64,000 nt of DNA, from contig CAVWFK010000001.1 of assembly GCA_963754235.1 (NCBI GenBank), positions 186,001-250,000 of the forward strand, read 5' to 3'. Below are positions 14,518 through 23,511 of this stretch, one piece after another. The stretch comes from DATAYA01 sp963754235 (GTDB lineage Bacteria; Pseudomonadota; Alphaproteobacteria; Acetobacterales; Acetobacteraceae). Position 1 is the stretch's first letter. Every line of letters begins with the position of its first letter. The notes under the pieces are model-generated. The model was not told where the DNA came from. It saw only the letters and a list, made by a program, of their open reading frames with translations, and did not search any database. The position numbers were made by a program, and so were the translations under genes.

Positions 14518-16209
14518 ATGGGCACGCACGAACAGATCAACATTCTGCTGGTCGATGACCAGCCGGCCAAGCTGCTCAGCTACGAGGTGATCCTGAGCGA
14601 GCTGGGCGAGAATCTTATCAAGGTGACGTCGGCGCGCGAGGCGCTGGAACAGATTCTGCGCAAAGAGATCGCCGTCGTGCTGACCGATGTCTCGATGCCC
14701 GAACTGGACGGCTTCGAACTGGCGGGGATGATCCGCGAGCATCCGCGGTTTCGGCGCACGGCGATCATCTTCGTATCCGCCATCCACATGACCGATCTCG
14801 ACCTGCTGCGCGGGTATCAGGCCGGTGCGGTGGATTATGTCCCGGTGCCGGTCATCCCGGAGCTGCTGCGCGCCAAGGTCAAGGTGTTCGCCGAGCTCTA
14901 TCGCAAGACCCGCCAGCTCGAACTGCTCAACGCCGAGCTGGAGCGTCGGGTGGCGCAGCGCACGGCCGAGCTCGCCGAGGCAAACGCCGATTTGGAGCGC
15001 CGCGTCGCGGACCGCACACGGGAGCGCGAAGCGGCGCTCGCGCAGGTGCATGAGATGCAGAAGATGGAAAGCCTCGGTCAGCTCACCGGGGGTGTCGCGC
15101 ACGATTTCAATAATTTGCTAATGGCGGTGCTCGGCAATCTCGGCCTGCTGAGGCGGCGCCTTTCCAACGATCCGGCGATTGCCCGCCTGATCGAGAATGC
15201 GATCATGGCCGCCGAGCGTGGCGCGATACTCACCAAACGCATGCTTGCCTTCGCCCGCCGTCAGGAACTCAAGCCGGAGGCGGTGGACCTGAAATGCTTG
15301 ATCGACGGCATGGCGGACCTGATGCGCCGCTCGCTCGGCCCGACCATCGCCATCGGCGTCGAGCTGGAACCCGATCTGCCGTCGATCCAAGTCGATCCTA
15401 ACCAGCTTGAACTGTCGCTGCTCAACCTTGCCCTCAACGCACGCGATGCCATGCCGGATGGTGGGCGCCTCGACATCACCGCCTATCGCGAGCGCAGTGT
15501 CGCCGAACTGCTAGCCCTGCCAGCCGGCAGCTACGTCTGCATGAACGTCACCGATGTCGGGACCGGAATGGATGAAGCAACGCTGAAGCGTGCGACAGAG
15601 CCGTTTTTCACCACCAAAGGAGTTGGCAAGGGAACCGGGCTCGGCCTGCCGATGGTGCATGGCCTCGCGGCCCAATCCGGCGGCGCGATGCGCATCACCA
15701 GCGAAATCGGGCATGGCACGACGGTCCGGCTCTGGCTGCCGATCGCCGACCCCGCCTCGCCCGGTGTGAGCGTTTTACCGCCTGCGGCCGGGGCCGATGA
15801 GGCGCCGCCGCCAAGGACGGCTGCCTGCCGCGTGCTGCTGGTGGATGACGACCCGCTGATCGCGGCCAGCGCGGCCGCGATGCTGGAGGACCTCGGACAT
15901 GTGGTGGTCGAGGCGTCCTCGGCGGCGCGCGCACTCGATGTGCTCCGGCTTGGCGCCAAGATCGACCTCGTGATTACCGACCAGGCGATGCCGGGCATGA
16001 CCGGACTCGAGTTGGCGCGTCACATGCGCCACCACTGGCCCGATATTCCCCTCATTCTGACCAGCGGCTATGTCGATCTGCCGGATACGGACGACGTGCC
16101 CATCCCGCGTCTCCCAAAGCCCTACCAGCAGACCGATCTGGCAGCGTGCATCGCGACGGTGCTGGGCCTCGGCGAGGTGATTCCCGCCGAGGCCGCGCGC
16201 TGGGCGTAG
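14518..16209 (+). CDS. Receiver-histidine kinase-receiver hybrid protein
   Basis: This 563-residue soluble protein starts with a receiver domain (ILLVDDQPAK, phosphoacceptor Asp in VLTDVSMPELDG), then a coiled coil with repeated ELERRVAQRT-type heptads (about 130-180), a HisKA-type domain with His195 in GGVAHDFNN, an HWE/NtrB-like HATPase (GTGMDEATL, KGTGLGLPMV) and a C-terminal receiver (LLVDDDPLIA, DLVITDQAMPG). It begins 15 bases after the poly-HAMP kinase and shares its strand, so the two are probably one operon and may form a phosphorelay, with this N-terminal receiver as a likely target of the large kinase. That link is inferred from position. No DNA-binding output domain is present. 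Confidence 0.93.
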   Translation: MGTHEQINILLVDDQPAKLLSYEVILSELGENLIKVTSAREALEQILRKEIAVVLTDVSMPELDGFELAGMIREHPRFRRTAIIFVSAIHMTDLDLLRGYQAGAVDYVPVPVIPELLRAKVKVFAELYRKTRQLELLNAELERRVAQRTAELAEANADLERRVADRTREREAALAQVHEMQKMESLGQLTGGVAHDFNNLLMAVLGNLGLLRRRLSNDPAIARLIENAIMAAERGAILTKRMLAFARRQELKPEAVDLKCLIDGMADLMRRSLGPTIAIGVELEPDLPSIQVDPNQLELSLLNLALNARDAMPDGGRLDITAYRERSVAELLALPAGSYVCMNVTDVGTGMDEATLKRATEPFFTTKGVGKGTGLGLPMVHGLAAQSGGAMRITSEIGHGTTVRLWLPIADPASPGVSVLPPAAGADEAPPPRTAACRVLLVDDDPLIAASAAAMLEDLGHVVVEASSAARALDVLRLGAKIDLVITDQAMPGMTGLELARHMRHHWPDIPLILTSGYVDLPDTDDVPIPRLPKPYQQTDLAACIATVLGLGEVIPAEAARWA

Positions 16210-16211
16210 CG

Positions 16212-16481
16212 TCAGCCCTCGCTCCGGCGCCGCGTGTTTTTCAGCACCACGGCAAGTGCAATGAAAATGAACGCAGCCAGCCGCAGCAGATAGATCCAGC
16301 TCCGCTCCTCGCTCGGCACCCCGCTCAGCGTCAGCAGCGCCTGGTTGAGCGCCAACAGCAGGAAGGCGGCACAGAACGCCAGGAACAGCAGGTCGCGCCG
16401 GCGCGCCCAGAATCGCGCAAAGAACAGGGCCGCGACCAGGAACCCCATGGTAATCATGCCGGAGAGGAAGGGACGCAGCAT
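16212..16481 (-). CDS. DUF5985 family small membrane protein
   Basis: This 89-residue protein begins at the ATG at 16481, which is followed by three hydrophobic helices (about residues 5-23, 28-46 and 57-77) and a basic tail. It fits the DUF5985 family of short inner-membrane proteins of unknown function. Starts further upstream would overlap the neighbouring gene. It is the last gene of a three-gene minus-strand run (wHTH-like, DUF5985, DUF5985) and converges on the REC-HK-REC kinase with two bases between the stops. Such pairs beside large hybrid kinases may be sensory partners, but nothing in the sequence proves it. Confidence 0.75.
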   Translation of the reverse strand: MLRPFLSGMITMGFLVAALFFARFWARRRDLLFLAFCAAFLLLALNQALLTLSGVPSEERSWIYLLRLAAFIFIALAVVLKNTRRRSEG

Positions 16482-16494
16482 GGCCGGCTCCCAC

Positions 16495-16758
16495 CTACAG
16501 GTCCCACACGAAACCATAGATCAGCACGCAGGCCGCGACCAGCGACATCATGAACCGCAGCAGGCTGAGATCGATCTGAGGCAGCATGACAATATCCAGG
16601 AACACGAGCAGGTTGTTCGCGGTCAGCAACAGGAAGCAGAGTGCACTCCACACCAGCAGCCCTGCGCGCGAGCGCCGGTACGCTCGCAGCAGCAGCCAGC
16701 TGCAAAGTCCGCTGGTCGCGGTGCATAGCAGATAGACAATGCCCTCGGCCGGCCCCAT
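16495..16758 (-). CDS. DUF5985 family small membrane protein (paralogue of the adjacent gene)
   Basis: The 87-residue product starts at ATG 16758 (a GTG one codon upstream is possible) and shows three hydrophobic helices, the middle one reading LLVWSALCFLLLTANNLLVF. It resembles the neighbouring 89-residue protein in length, helix spacing and the FL-LL-NLLL pattern, so the two probably arose by duplication and may form a heteromer. Thirteen bases separate this stop from the start of the next gene. No catalytic motif is visible. The function is unknown. Confidence 0.75.
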   Translation of the reverse strand: MGPAEGIVYLLCTATSGLCSWLLLRAYRRSRAGLLVWSALCFLLLTANNLLVFLDIVMLPQIDLSLLRFMMSLVAACVLIYGFVWDL

Positions 16759-16765
16759 CACAGCC

Positions 16766-17140
16766 TCATTTCTTGAACAGGCGGAAAGCGTCGGCGAAGG
16801 TCTGGATCCGATCGTCGGGCGCCGTGACGATCGCCTTTATCACGGCGGCCGGGGTCTGTTCATAGGCCAGGGCAAGCTGACCGGCGACTTCATCCAGTGC
16901 ACCGCCGCAAGGAACGTAGACGGTGCCGTCCGGGCGCACCCCGGTCAGGCCTGCCGCGCCCAGTTCCGCCAGGCTGTTGCGGACGGTCGCCGTGCTGCCG
17001 CGCAATTCGCGGACCAGGTCGCTCTCGCGCCATTCCCGCGCACGATCCCGCCGCAACAGCAGCAGCAGCTCGAGCGTCCAGATCGAGCGGATCGATCTGC
17101 GGATCAGCGTCAGAACCTCGTCGTCGATCGGCCGTTCCAT
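16766..17140 (-). CDS. Winged-helix-like small protein of unknown function
   Basis: The product has 124 residues from the ATG at 17140. Residues about 17-75 look like a winged helix: IRSIWTLELLLLLRR, then SDLVRELRGS and TVRNSLAELGAAG as the likely recognition helix, followed by a short beta wing (VYVPCGG). The C-terminal part is helical and ends FRLFKK. It is the first gene of the run that includes the two DUF5985 proteins, so it may be their regulator. No family name can be given with confidence. It is not a classical MarR or GntR protein by any motif I can see. Confidence 0.65.
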   Translation of the reverse strand: MERPIDDEVLTLIRRSIRSIWTLELLLLLRRDRAREWRESDLVRELRGSTATVRNSLAELGAAGLTGVRPDGTVYVPCGGALDEVAGQLALAYEQTPAAVIKAIVTAPDDRIQTFADAFRLFKK

Positions 17141-17389
17141 CAACCTGCGTCGGCACCCGCGGTGTTGGCGGCCCGCCCCCCTGTGGTTGAGGTGTCAATC
17201 ACGCATGGCGGCAATTGTCGAGAGCGCGTTCGAGCGCCGCATCGAGCACCCCCGCGTGCGCCGTCGGGCACCGAAACCGGGCACCCGCGCATCCCAGATC
17301 GTCTGCCCCGCATCGCCCGACCTTGCGGCGGCCGCCGCCGCGGTGCAAAGGAGGGGCGCGCAGGCTGGCTGCGCGATCGAGGGCGCGGG

Positions 17390-18620
17390 ATGGCGAAGAT
17401 CAAGGTGAAGAATCCGGTCGTGGAACTCGACGGCGACGAGATGACCCGGATCATCTGGGGCTTCATCAAGGACAAGCTGATCCTGCCCTATCTCGACATC
17501 GAGCTGCTGTACTTCGATCTTGGCATCGAGCACCGCGACGCGACCGACGACCAGGTGACCGTCGATGCCGCGCAGGCGATCCGCAAGCACGGCGTCGGCG
17601 TCAAGTGCGCGACGATCACGCCGGACGAGGCGCGGGTCGCGGAGTTCGGGCTGAAGAAGATGTGGCGCAGCCCGAACGGCACCATCCGCAACATCCTCGA
17701 CGGCACCATCTTCCGCGAACCGATCGTCTGCCGCAACGTCCCCCGCCTGGTGCCGCACTGGTCGCAGCCGATCGTAATCGGCCGCCACGCCTACGGCGAC
17801 ATCTATCGCGCGACCGAGGCCAAGATCCCCGGCCCCGGCCGCGTGACCCTGAACTATCAGCCCGCCGGCGGCGGTCCCGCGCAGGTGATGGAGGTGCACG
17901 ACTTCAAGGGCCCCGGTGTCGCGATGGGGATGCATAACACCGTCGCCTCGATCGAGGGCTTCGCGCGCGCGACCTTCAATTATGGACGGGCGCGCAAGTA
18001 CCCGGTCTATCTCTCCACCAAGAACACCATTCTCAAGGCCTATGACGGCACCTTCAAGGACGTGTTCCAGGAGGTGTTCGACCGCGAGTTCAAGGGGGAC
18101 TTCGACCGCGCCGGCCTCACCTATGAGCACCGGCTGATCGACGACATGGTGGCCTGCGCGCTGAAATGGTCGGGCGGCTATCTGTGGGCGTGCAAAAACT
18201 ACGATGGCGACGTCGAGAGCGACATCGTGGCCCAGGGCTTCGGCTCGCTCGGCCTGATGAGCAGCGTGCTGCTCAGCCCGGACGGCCGCACGGTCGAGAG
18301 CGAGGCGGCGCACGGCACCGTGACACGCCACTACCGCGAGCACCAGAAGGGGCGCGAGACCAGCACAAATCCGATCGCGTCGATCTTCGCCTGGACGCGC
18401 GGCCTCGCCTATCGCGGCCGCTTCGACGACACCCCGGCGGTGACTCGCTTCGCCGAGGCGCTGGAGCGGGTGTGCGTGCAGACCGTCGAGAGCGGGCAAA
18501 TGACGAAGGACCTGGCGGTGCTAGATCGGGCGCGAACAGAAATGGCTCAACACGCAGGACTTTCTGGCCAAGATCGACGAGAACCTCAAGGCGGCGGTGG
18601 CACAGTCCGCCGCCGCCTGA
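17390..18620 (+). CDS. icd: NADP-dependent isocitrate dehydrogenase, frame broken near the C-terminus by one inserted base
   Basis: The protein is the homodimeric, eukaryote-like NADP isocitrate dehydrogenase that makes 2-oxoglutarate in the TCA cycle. Hallmarks are ELDGDEMTRIIW at the start, NILDGTIFREPI, KNYDGDVESD (metal-binding aspartates) and AAHGTVTRHY. The frame is intact to residue 377. There VLDRAR should read VLIGREQKWLN: the A at 18523 is one base too many. Removing it gives a 409-residue enzyme that ends AVAQSAAA at TGA 18618. As written, translation would run on in the wrong frame to 19171 across the next gene. Because the enzyme is central and the rest is perfect, a sequencing error is the likelier cause. 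Confidence 0.93.
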
Positions 18621-18647
18621 ATGACGGCGAGCAAGGAGGCGAGCAGG

Positions 18648-19499
18648 ATGGACGAGCCGGCGGCCTTGATGCGCACGCCCGTGGCACGGCGCGGCTTCGT
18701 GATGAGCGGGCTGATCTCGGGCCTGACGATGGCGACGACGCGGGTCGAGGCGCAGGCGATCCACACCGATGCCGCCGGGCTGGATGCGGGCGAAATCAAG
18801 GTCCCGGTCGCCGATGGCGGGATGCCGGCCTACTACGCCCGGCCGCACGCAGGCGGCCCGTTCCCGACCGTGCTGGTGATCGAGGAAGTCTTTGGCGTCC
18901 ACGAATACATCAAGGATGTCTGCCGACGGCTCGCCAAGCTCGGCTATCTGGCGGTCGCCCCCGAGCTCTATGCGCGCGAGGGCGACCTGACGGAGGCGAC
19001 CTCGCCCCAGGCAGCGTCCGCGATCGTCAGTCGCGCTCCCGAGCGGCAGATCAATTCCGATCTCGACGCGGCTGCCGCCTGGGCTGGGCAAAATCGCGGC
19101 GATCAGGGCCGGCTTGGTGTCACCGGGTTCTGCCGCGGCGGCCGGCTGACCTGGCTCTATGCCGCGCATAGCGCCGGGCCAAAAGCCGCCGTCGCGTGGT
19201 ACGGCCCGTTCCGGGGCGCGACCAGCACGATCCAGCCCCTGGGACCGCTCGACGTGGTCGGGAAGATCAACTGTCCCGTGCTGGGACTATATGCCGGCAA
19301 AGACCCGAGCACGACGCCCGCGCAGATCGCACAGGCCGAGGCGAAGGCGAAGGGGGCCGGCAAGACAGTCGCGTTCGTCGTCTATCCCGACGCCGGTCAC
19401 GGATTCCACGCCGACTACCGCCCGAGCTACAATGCCGCCGACGCCGCGGACGGCTGGGCGCGGATGCTGGCGTGGTTCCGCCGCTACGGCGTCGCCTGA
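18648..19499 (+). CDS. Dienelactone hydrolase family protein, probably exported
   Basis: This is a 283-residue alpha/beta hydrolase of the dienelactone hydrolase family, which opens lactones or related esters. The nucleophile is a cysteine in TGFCRGGR, as in true dienelactone hydrolases; the acid is likely in YAGKDPST and the base in DAGHGFHADY. VIEEVFGVHEYI is the conserved oxyanion region. GGAGG at 18635-18639 fixes the ATG at 18648; an in-frame ATG at 18621 lacks a site. Residues 14-38 (ARRGFVMSGLISGLTMATT) look like a twin-arginine-type signal. It follows icd by 27 bases. The natural substrate is not known. Confidence 0.88.
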   Translation: MDEPAALMRTPVARRGFVMSGLISGLTMATTRVEAQAIHTDAAGLDAGEIKVPVADGGMPAYYARPHAGGPFPTVLVIEEVFGVHEYIKDVCRRLAKLGYLAVAPELYAREGDLTEATSPQAASAIVSRAPERQINSDLDAAAAWAGQNRGDQGRLGVTGFCRGGRLTWLYAAHSAGPKAAVAWYGPFRGATSTIQPLGPLDVVGKINCPVLGLYAGKDPSTTPAQIAQAEAKAKGAGKTVAFVVYPDAGHGFHADYRPSYNAADAADGWARMLAWFRRYGVA

Positions 19500-19578
19500 T
19501 ATTATTTATACCTCTGCCGATGCCGTCTGGTGGTGATGCTCAGAGTACCATCACTTGATTCAGCCTTGAAGTGATGAT

Positions 19579-19595
19579 TTAACGTGTTACGTTAA
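19579..19595. promoter_or_regulatory. Palindromic operator upstream of the toxin-antitoxin pair
   Basis: TTAACG-TGTTA-CGTTAA is a perfect 6-base inverted repeat with a five-base centre, in an AT-richer stretch just ahead of the toxin gene. Its place suits autoregulation by the antitoxin, which is the usual control of such modules. This is an inference from position and symmetry. Confidence 0.6.
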
Positions 19596-19632
19596 GTCAT
19601 GGACGACAGCCCTGGACGGCGCGGGTTTCGAG

Positions 19633-19902
19633 ATGGCTGCTGGGGTGATCGTGGAGTTTACCGCCCGGCGCATGGCGACGACGCTGGAGCGCCCGCCTTG
19701 CGTGCGCTTCGACAACGCGCACGCTGTTGATGAGAACGGCCGGGGGTACAGGCGGAAGCGCACGGCCTATGACCATTGGCACCGAACGGCGACGGACAAA
19801 GGCCGTCCCTACAACTTCACGACAGTGATTCAATTGCTCGACGACTGCTGGCGAGAAGTGAAGAGGACGCTCGATGAAAAAGGCATCCCCAACGACTTAT
19901 AG
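19633..19902 (+). CDS. TumE-family (DUF6516-like) toxin candidate
   Basis: The 89-residue frame contains VRFDNAHAVDENG followed by RRKRTAYDHWHR and DKGRPYNF, the pattern of the DUF6516/TumE toxin family. The start is uncertain. The ATG at 19633 leaves a short N-terminus, while an ATG at 19599, right after the operator, is one base out of frame; dropping one C from the CCC at 19610-19612 would join it as MDDSLDGAGFEM. The stop overlaps the antitoxin start by 29 bases, so the two are coupled. TumE toxins are paired with HTH antitoxins. The activity of this copy is untested and the N-terminus may be damaged. Confidence 0.7.
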   Translation: MAAGVIVEFTARRMATTLERPPCVRFDNAHAVDENGRGYRRKRTAYDHWHRTATDKGRPYNFTTVIQLLDDCWREVKRTLDEKGIPNDL

Positions 19903-20314
19903 AGTCGGCTCCATCCGCGAGTTCGCAGAGTGGACCCAGCGCGTGGTGCGCGATTCCACGGCAGCACGCGGCGTGCCGAAGACATGGTTCGACAGCGAAG
20001 ACACAGCAAAGCGCGCCGGTGCCGAGCAGGTATCCGCCGAGGCGATGGTCAAGCTGCTATCGTCCGGCAACCTCGCGGTTCTTGCCGCCATCCGCCAGCA
20101 CGAGCCCGGCTCCATGCGCGAACTCGCCGCGCTGACGGGACGCAAAGAGGCCAGCCTGTCCCGCACGCTTAAGCGCTTCGCCCAGGTCGGGATCGTCGGC
20201 TTCCAGGACGGCCCCCATCGCACCCGTATGCCGTCCGTCATCGCGCGCCGCGTGCATCTGGAAATTGATCTGAGCGGCCACCACAGCGCGGTGGCCGTGG
20301 ACGGATCACGCTGA
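19874..20314 (+). CDS. TumA-like helix-turn-helix antitoxin
   Basis: This 146-residue protein starts at ATG 19874 inside the toxin gene. Its centre is a winged helix: LLSSGNLAVLAAIRQHEPGS, MRELAALTGRKEASLSRTLKRF (recognition helix about residues 84-100) and a wing near VGFQDGPHRTRMP. It is the DNA-binding antitoxin that normally follows TumE toxins. It probably binds the palindrome at 19579-19595 and represses the pair. Base composition of 19.5-20.8 kb is less GC-rich than around it, which fits a mobile module. The partner toxin's broken-looking start makes the module's activity doubtful. Confidence 0.78.
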   Translation: MKKASPTTYRVGSIREFAEWTQRVVRDSTAARGVPKTWFDSEDTAKRAGAEQVSAEAMVKLLSSGNLAVLAAIRQHEPGSMRELAALTGRKEASLSRTLKRFAQVGIVGFQDGPHRTRMPSVIARRVHLEIDLSGHHSAVAVDGSR

Positions 20315-20338
20315 GTCGGGCCGTTCCCGACCTTACAT

Positions 20339-20789
20339 GTGTCGCTTGCCTACCGAATGAGCGGCTTCTCAGCTTCACACGCTCCGGCCGCCAAGCACCC
20401 GGCGAATCCGCAGGAGCGCACCGCATTTCGGGTGCCAGCCGGAACCGGACTTGCTATCGATCTGACGATGTCGCCGTTCGACCGTGACAGGGCGCTTTGG
20501 GCACCCGACCGACTATGGTCCTTGCGAGGCGCTCGCCGACACCGCGCGTGCGGCCAGCATCGAGGCGATCCCTACCGCTTCGGTGCGCGACCCGGATAGC
20601 AGGGCCAACCTTGCTCTGCTTTCGCCAGCGGCTTTCCGGGCGACGCGGTCGGAGGTCTTCGAGATCTGGCACGTCTTTCTGCGCGAAGCCTCAGTGCAGG
20701 CAGTTCGGGAGATGCCCCGGCTCACGCTGGAAATTCCCTTCTCCGTCTGGGCGGCGGACCCGCGCGTGCCGGAGCGGCTTCCGCGCTGA
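20339..20789 (+). pseudogene. RES-domain toxin remnant (N-terminus lost, one frameshift)
   Basis: The sequence encodes the last two thirds of a RES-family protein, toxins that consume NAD+. TAFRVPAGTGLAIDLT, PFDRDRALWHPTDY, CEALADTARAASIEAI and SVRDPDSRANLALL follow the family order. One extra G in the GGG at 20499-20501 breaks the frame between ALW and HPTDY; without it the two parts join. The N-terminal third, which carries part of the NAD site, is missing, and no Xre/MbcA-type antitoxin gene is adjacent. It is therefore a dead fragment next to the TumE/TumA pair, making this a small graveyard of toxin modules. Confidence 0.75.
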
Positions 20790-20817
20790 AGGCTATTTTT
20801 GAACAGGCGAGCCCCGC

Positions 20818-22272
20818 TCAGCGGGCGCGTCGCAGCAGCACGACCATCTCCGGCAGCACGGTTCCCGGCGCTGCCCGCATCTGGTTGCGGCCGGCGTTCT
20901 TGGCGGCATAGAGCGCCTGGTCGGCGGCGCCGATCAGCAGGTCGGGCGTCGCATCCCGCGGCGGCACCAGGCAGGCAACGCCGACGCTGACCGTCACCAC
21001 CTGGGCGGGGCTCGCGGGATGCGGCAGGCCCGCCGCCTGCACCGCCTGCCGCAGCCGTTCGGCCATCGCCACCGCGTCGGGCGCGGGGGTCCCAGGCAGC
21101 AGGGCGGCGAACTCCTCGCCGCCGATCCGCGCGGCGAGGTCGCCGGGCCGCCGCAGCACGTCGCGGATCGCCGCGGCGACCGCACGCAGGCAGTCATCGC
21201 CCTCGAGATGGCCGTAGGCGTCGTTGTAGGATTTGAACACATCGACGTCGCAGAGCAGCACCGCGAGCGGGGTCGCCCCGCGCATCGCCCGCTGCCACTC
21301 CTCGGCCAGCGCATCCTCGAACCGGCGGCGGTTCGCGAGCCCGGTCAGGCCGTCGGTCATCGCCAGCGCGCCCAGTTCGGCATTCGCCGCCGCCAGCCGT
21401 TCCTCGCTCTCGCGCAGCGCCGTGAGCGCCCGCCGCCGTTCCTCCGTCACCGCGCCGAGCGGCAGTACGGTCGCGGCCGTCACCGCAAGGAAGAACTGCA
21501 GGAACAGCACGTGATCCGTGCCGTCCGCTGCGGCCTGGCGGGAGAGCACCATGAGCTCACCGAGTGCCGCCGAGAGTGCCAGCGCCAGCGATGCGCCGGG
21601 TATGCCGAGCCGGACCGCCGCAAGCAGCAGGGGCGCGAAGATCAGGAAGGTCAGCCGTTCGCGCAGCGGCAGGTAAGCGATCGCCGACGCGGCGAGGCAG
21701 AGGCCCACGATCAACCCGGTCTCCAGCCGCCGCCCCGGCTTCAGCAAGGCCCAGAAGGTCGGCCGGCGCAGACTGAGCGCCAGCGGCAACACGACGGCGG
21801 TGCTGGTGCCGTGCGCCAGGAACCACACCCAGGGCGCGCCATGAAGGCCGACCAGCGCGGCCGCCATCCCCGAGACCGTGGGCGCCAGCAGAACGCCGAA
21901 CGCCCAGATCTCGACCAGCACCAGCGGACGCGACGGGTTCGGCCATTCGCCGAGATTGTGACGCAAGCCGCAGGCAGTAATCAGGATTTCCGCGGTGTTG
22001 CAGAGCGCGAGCGGCGCTGCGAGCGCGGCCGGAACGCCGGCGAGCCAGTCGCCCGCCACGTTTCCGGCAAGCCCCGCGACCAGACAGGCGGGCCACAAGC
22101 GCAGCGGCATCGTCAGCAGCAGCGCCTCGACGATGCCGTTCGCGGGCCAGAGCGCGACCGCGCCTTCGCTGGCGCCGATGCCGCTCAGATCGGCCCAGAC
22201 CAGAAGTGCCACCAGCGGGCCCAGGCCGAGAAGGGTGGCGGTGATTGCCGGCCGGGAGAACAGGCGATGCAC
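20818..22272 (-). CDS. MASE1-type membrane sensor with GGDEF diguanylate cyclase domain
   Basis: The 484-residue protein (GTG start at 22272) has an N-terminal block of about eight hydrophobic helices (residues 8-290), including WPANGIVEALLL, as in MASE1 sensor domains. A short coiled coil (EERRRALTALRESEERLAAA) leads to a GGDEF domain from about 318. The active-site loop is GGEEF, which is the functional variant, and RPGD five residues before it is the inhibitory c-di-GMP I-site. It should make c-di-GMP from two GTP at the inner membrane. It stands alone, reading away from purK. No EAL domain is present. Confidence 0.9.
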   Translation of the reverse strand: MHRLFSRPAITATLLGLGPLVALLVWADLSGIGASEGAVALWPANGIVEALLLTMPLRLWPACLVAGLAGNVAGDWLAGVPAALAAPLALCNTAEILITACGLRHNLGEWPNPSRPLVLVEIWAFGVLLAPTVSGMAAALVGLHGAPWVWFLAHGTSTAVVLPLALSLRRPTFWALLKPGRRLETGLIVGLCLAASAIAYLPLRERLTFLIFAPLLLAAVRLGIPGASLALALSAALGELMVLSRQAAADGTDHVLFLQFFLAVTAATVLPLGAVTEERRRALTALRESEERLAAANAELGALAMTDGLTGLANRRRFEDALAEEWQRAMRGATPLAVLLCDVDVFKSYNDAYGHLEGDDCLRAVAAAIRDVLRRPGDLAARIGGEEFAALLPGTPAPDAVAMAERLRQAVQAAGLPHPASPAQVVTVSVGVACLVPPRDATPDLLIGAADQALYAAKNAGRNQMRAAPGTVLPEMVVLLRRAR

Positions 22273-22362
22273 GGGCGCCCTCGGTTCGATCGGTGCATCG
22301 AACCACGGGAAAGTGAGCGAAACGCAAACGCACCGTTGTCCGGCGCGGCATAGGACGCGGGA

Positions 22363-23511
22363 TCAGTCGAGCGGCGGCGCGAGCGGGCCTAGTGCCGCCG
22401 CAACGCCGAACGGCCCCGGCAGCGAGCCGCGCGGGAACAGAGTGGTGACGTGGCCCATCTTGCGGCCGGGCCGCGCCTCGATCTTGCCGTAGAGGTGCGG
22501 GATCAGGCCGGGGGTGGCCAGGATCGCGGGCCACAGCGCCGCCTCCTCCGGGCCGACCAGATTCTTCATCACGGCATCGGAATGGCGCCCGGCCGAGGGC
22601 AGCGGCAGCCCAGCGACGGCGCGGATGTGCATCTCGAACTGGCTGGCCGGGCAGGCGTCGATGGTCCAGTGGCCGGAATTGTGCGGCCGCGGCGCGATCT
22701 CGTTGGCCAGCACCCGCCCGTCGCGATCGACGAACATCTCGACACAGAGCAGCCCTGCCAAATCGAGCGCCGCCGCCACGCGCCGCGCGATCGCGTCCGC
22801 TGCCGCCGCAACCTCTTCAGCGATGCGTGCGGGGGCGAAGGTCAGGTCGAGGATATGGTCGCGATGCCGGTTCTCCACCACGTCGAAGGCGGCCACCGAC
22901 CCGCCCGCACCCCGCGCGATGACCACGCTGATCTCGCAGGCATAGTCCACGAAACCTTCCAGGATCAGCGGCTTCGGGTGCAATTCCTCCAAAGCGTCGA
23001 GGTCCTCGGCCGAGCGTAGCGTCGCCTGACCCTTGCCGTCGTAGCCGAACCGGGTCGTCTTCAGCACCGCCGGCAGGCCGATCCGGCGTACCGCCGCCTC
23101 CAGCTCGGCCCGGCTGCCCACCGGCGCCCAGCGCGCGGTCGGCACACCGGCGCCATTGAGAAAGCTCTTTTCCGCGATCCGGTCCTGGCTGATCCGCAGC
23201 ACTGCGGGGGCCGGCCGTACCGGGCGCAGCGAGGCGAGCAGGTCGAGCCCCATCGCGCTCACGTTCTCGAACTCGAAGGTCACCACGTCCACCGCTTCGG
23301 CGAAGGCGCGCAGCGTATGGGCGTCCTCGTAGTCGCCGATCGTGGCCCCGGCCGAGACGAGTGCCGCGGGTGCGGCGTGCTCGGGGGTAAGGATGTGGCA
23401 GCGATAGCCTAAGCGGGCGGCGGCCAGCGCCGACATCCGGCCGAGCTGGCCGCCGCCGACGATGCCAATGGTGGCGTTGGGCGGCAGCGCGCCCGACAGC
23501 ACCCGGGTCAC
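22363..23511 (-). CDS. purK: N5-carboxyaminoimidazole ribonucleotide synthase
   Basis: PurK is an ATP-grasp enzyme that carboxylates AIR with ATP and bicarbonate in purine synthesis. The N-terminus shows IGIVGGGQLGRM, and the ATP-grasp core has KTTRFGYDGKGQ, ILEGFVDYACEISVV, VEMFVDRDG and NEIAPRPHNSGHWT. The GTG at 23511 overlaps the purE stop (GTGA), which gives 382 residues and is preferred over longer frames lying inside purE. The gene is therefore coupled to purE. The C-terminus extends to LGPLAPPLD without the final motif variations seen in other lineages. It appears intact. Confidence 0.95.
   Translation of the reverse strand: MTRVLSGALPPNATIGIVGGGQLGRMSALAAARLGYRCHILTPEHAAPAALVSAGATIGDYEDAHTLRAFAEAVDVVTFEFENVSAMGLDLLASLRPVRPAPAVLRISQDRIAEKSFLNGAGVPTARWAPVGSRAELEAAVRRIGLPAVLKTTRFGYDGKGQATLRSAEDLDALEELHPKPLILEGFVDYACEISVVIARGAGGSVAAFDVVENRHRDHILDLTFAPARIAEEVAAAADAIARRVAAALDLAGLLCVEMFVDRDGRVLANEIAPRPHNSGHWTIDACPASQFEMHIRAVAGLPLPSAGRHSDAVMKNLVGPEEAALWPAILATPGLIPHLYGKIEARPGRKMGHVTTLFPRGSLPGPFGVAAALGPLAPPLD

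Noticed and set aside
17390..19171. Isocitrate dehydrogenase fused to a second domain
   Set aside because: The extension arises from a one-base shift at 18523 and reads the dienelactone hydrolase gene out of frame.
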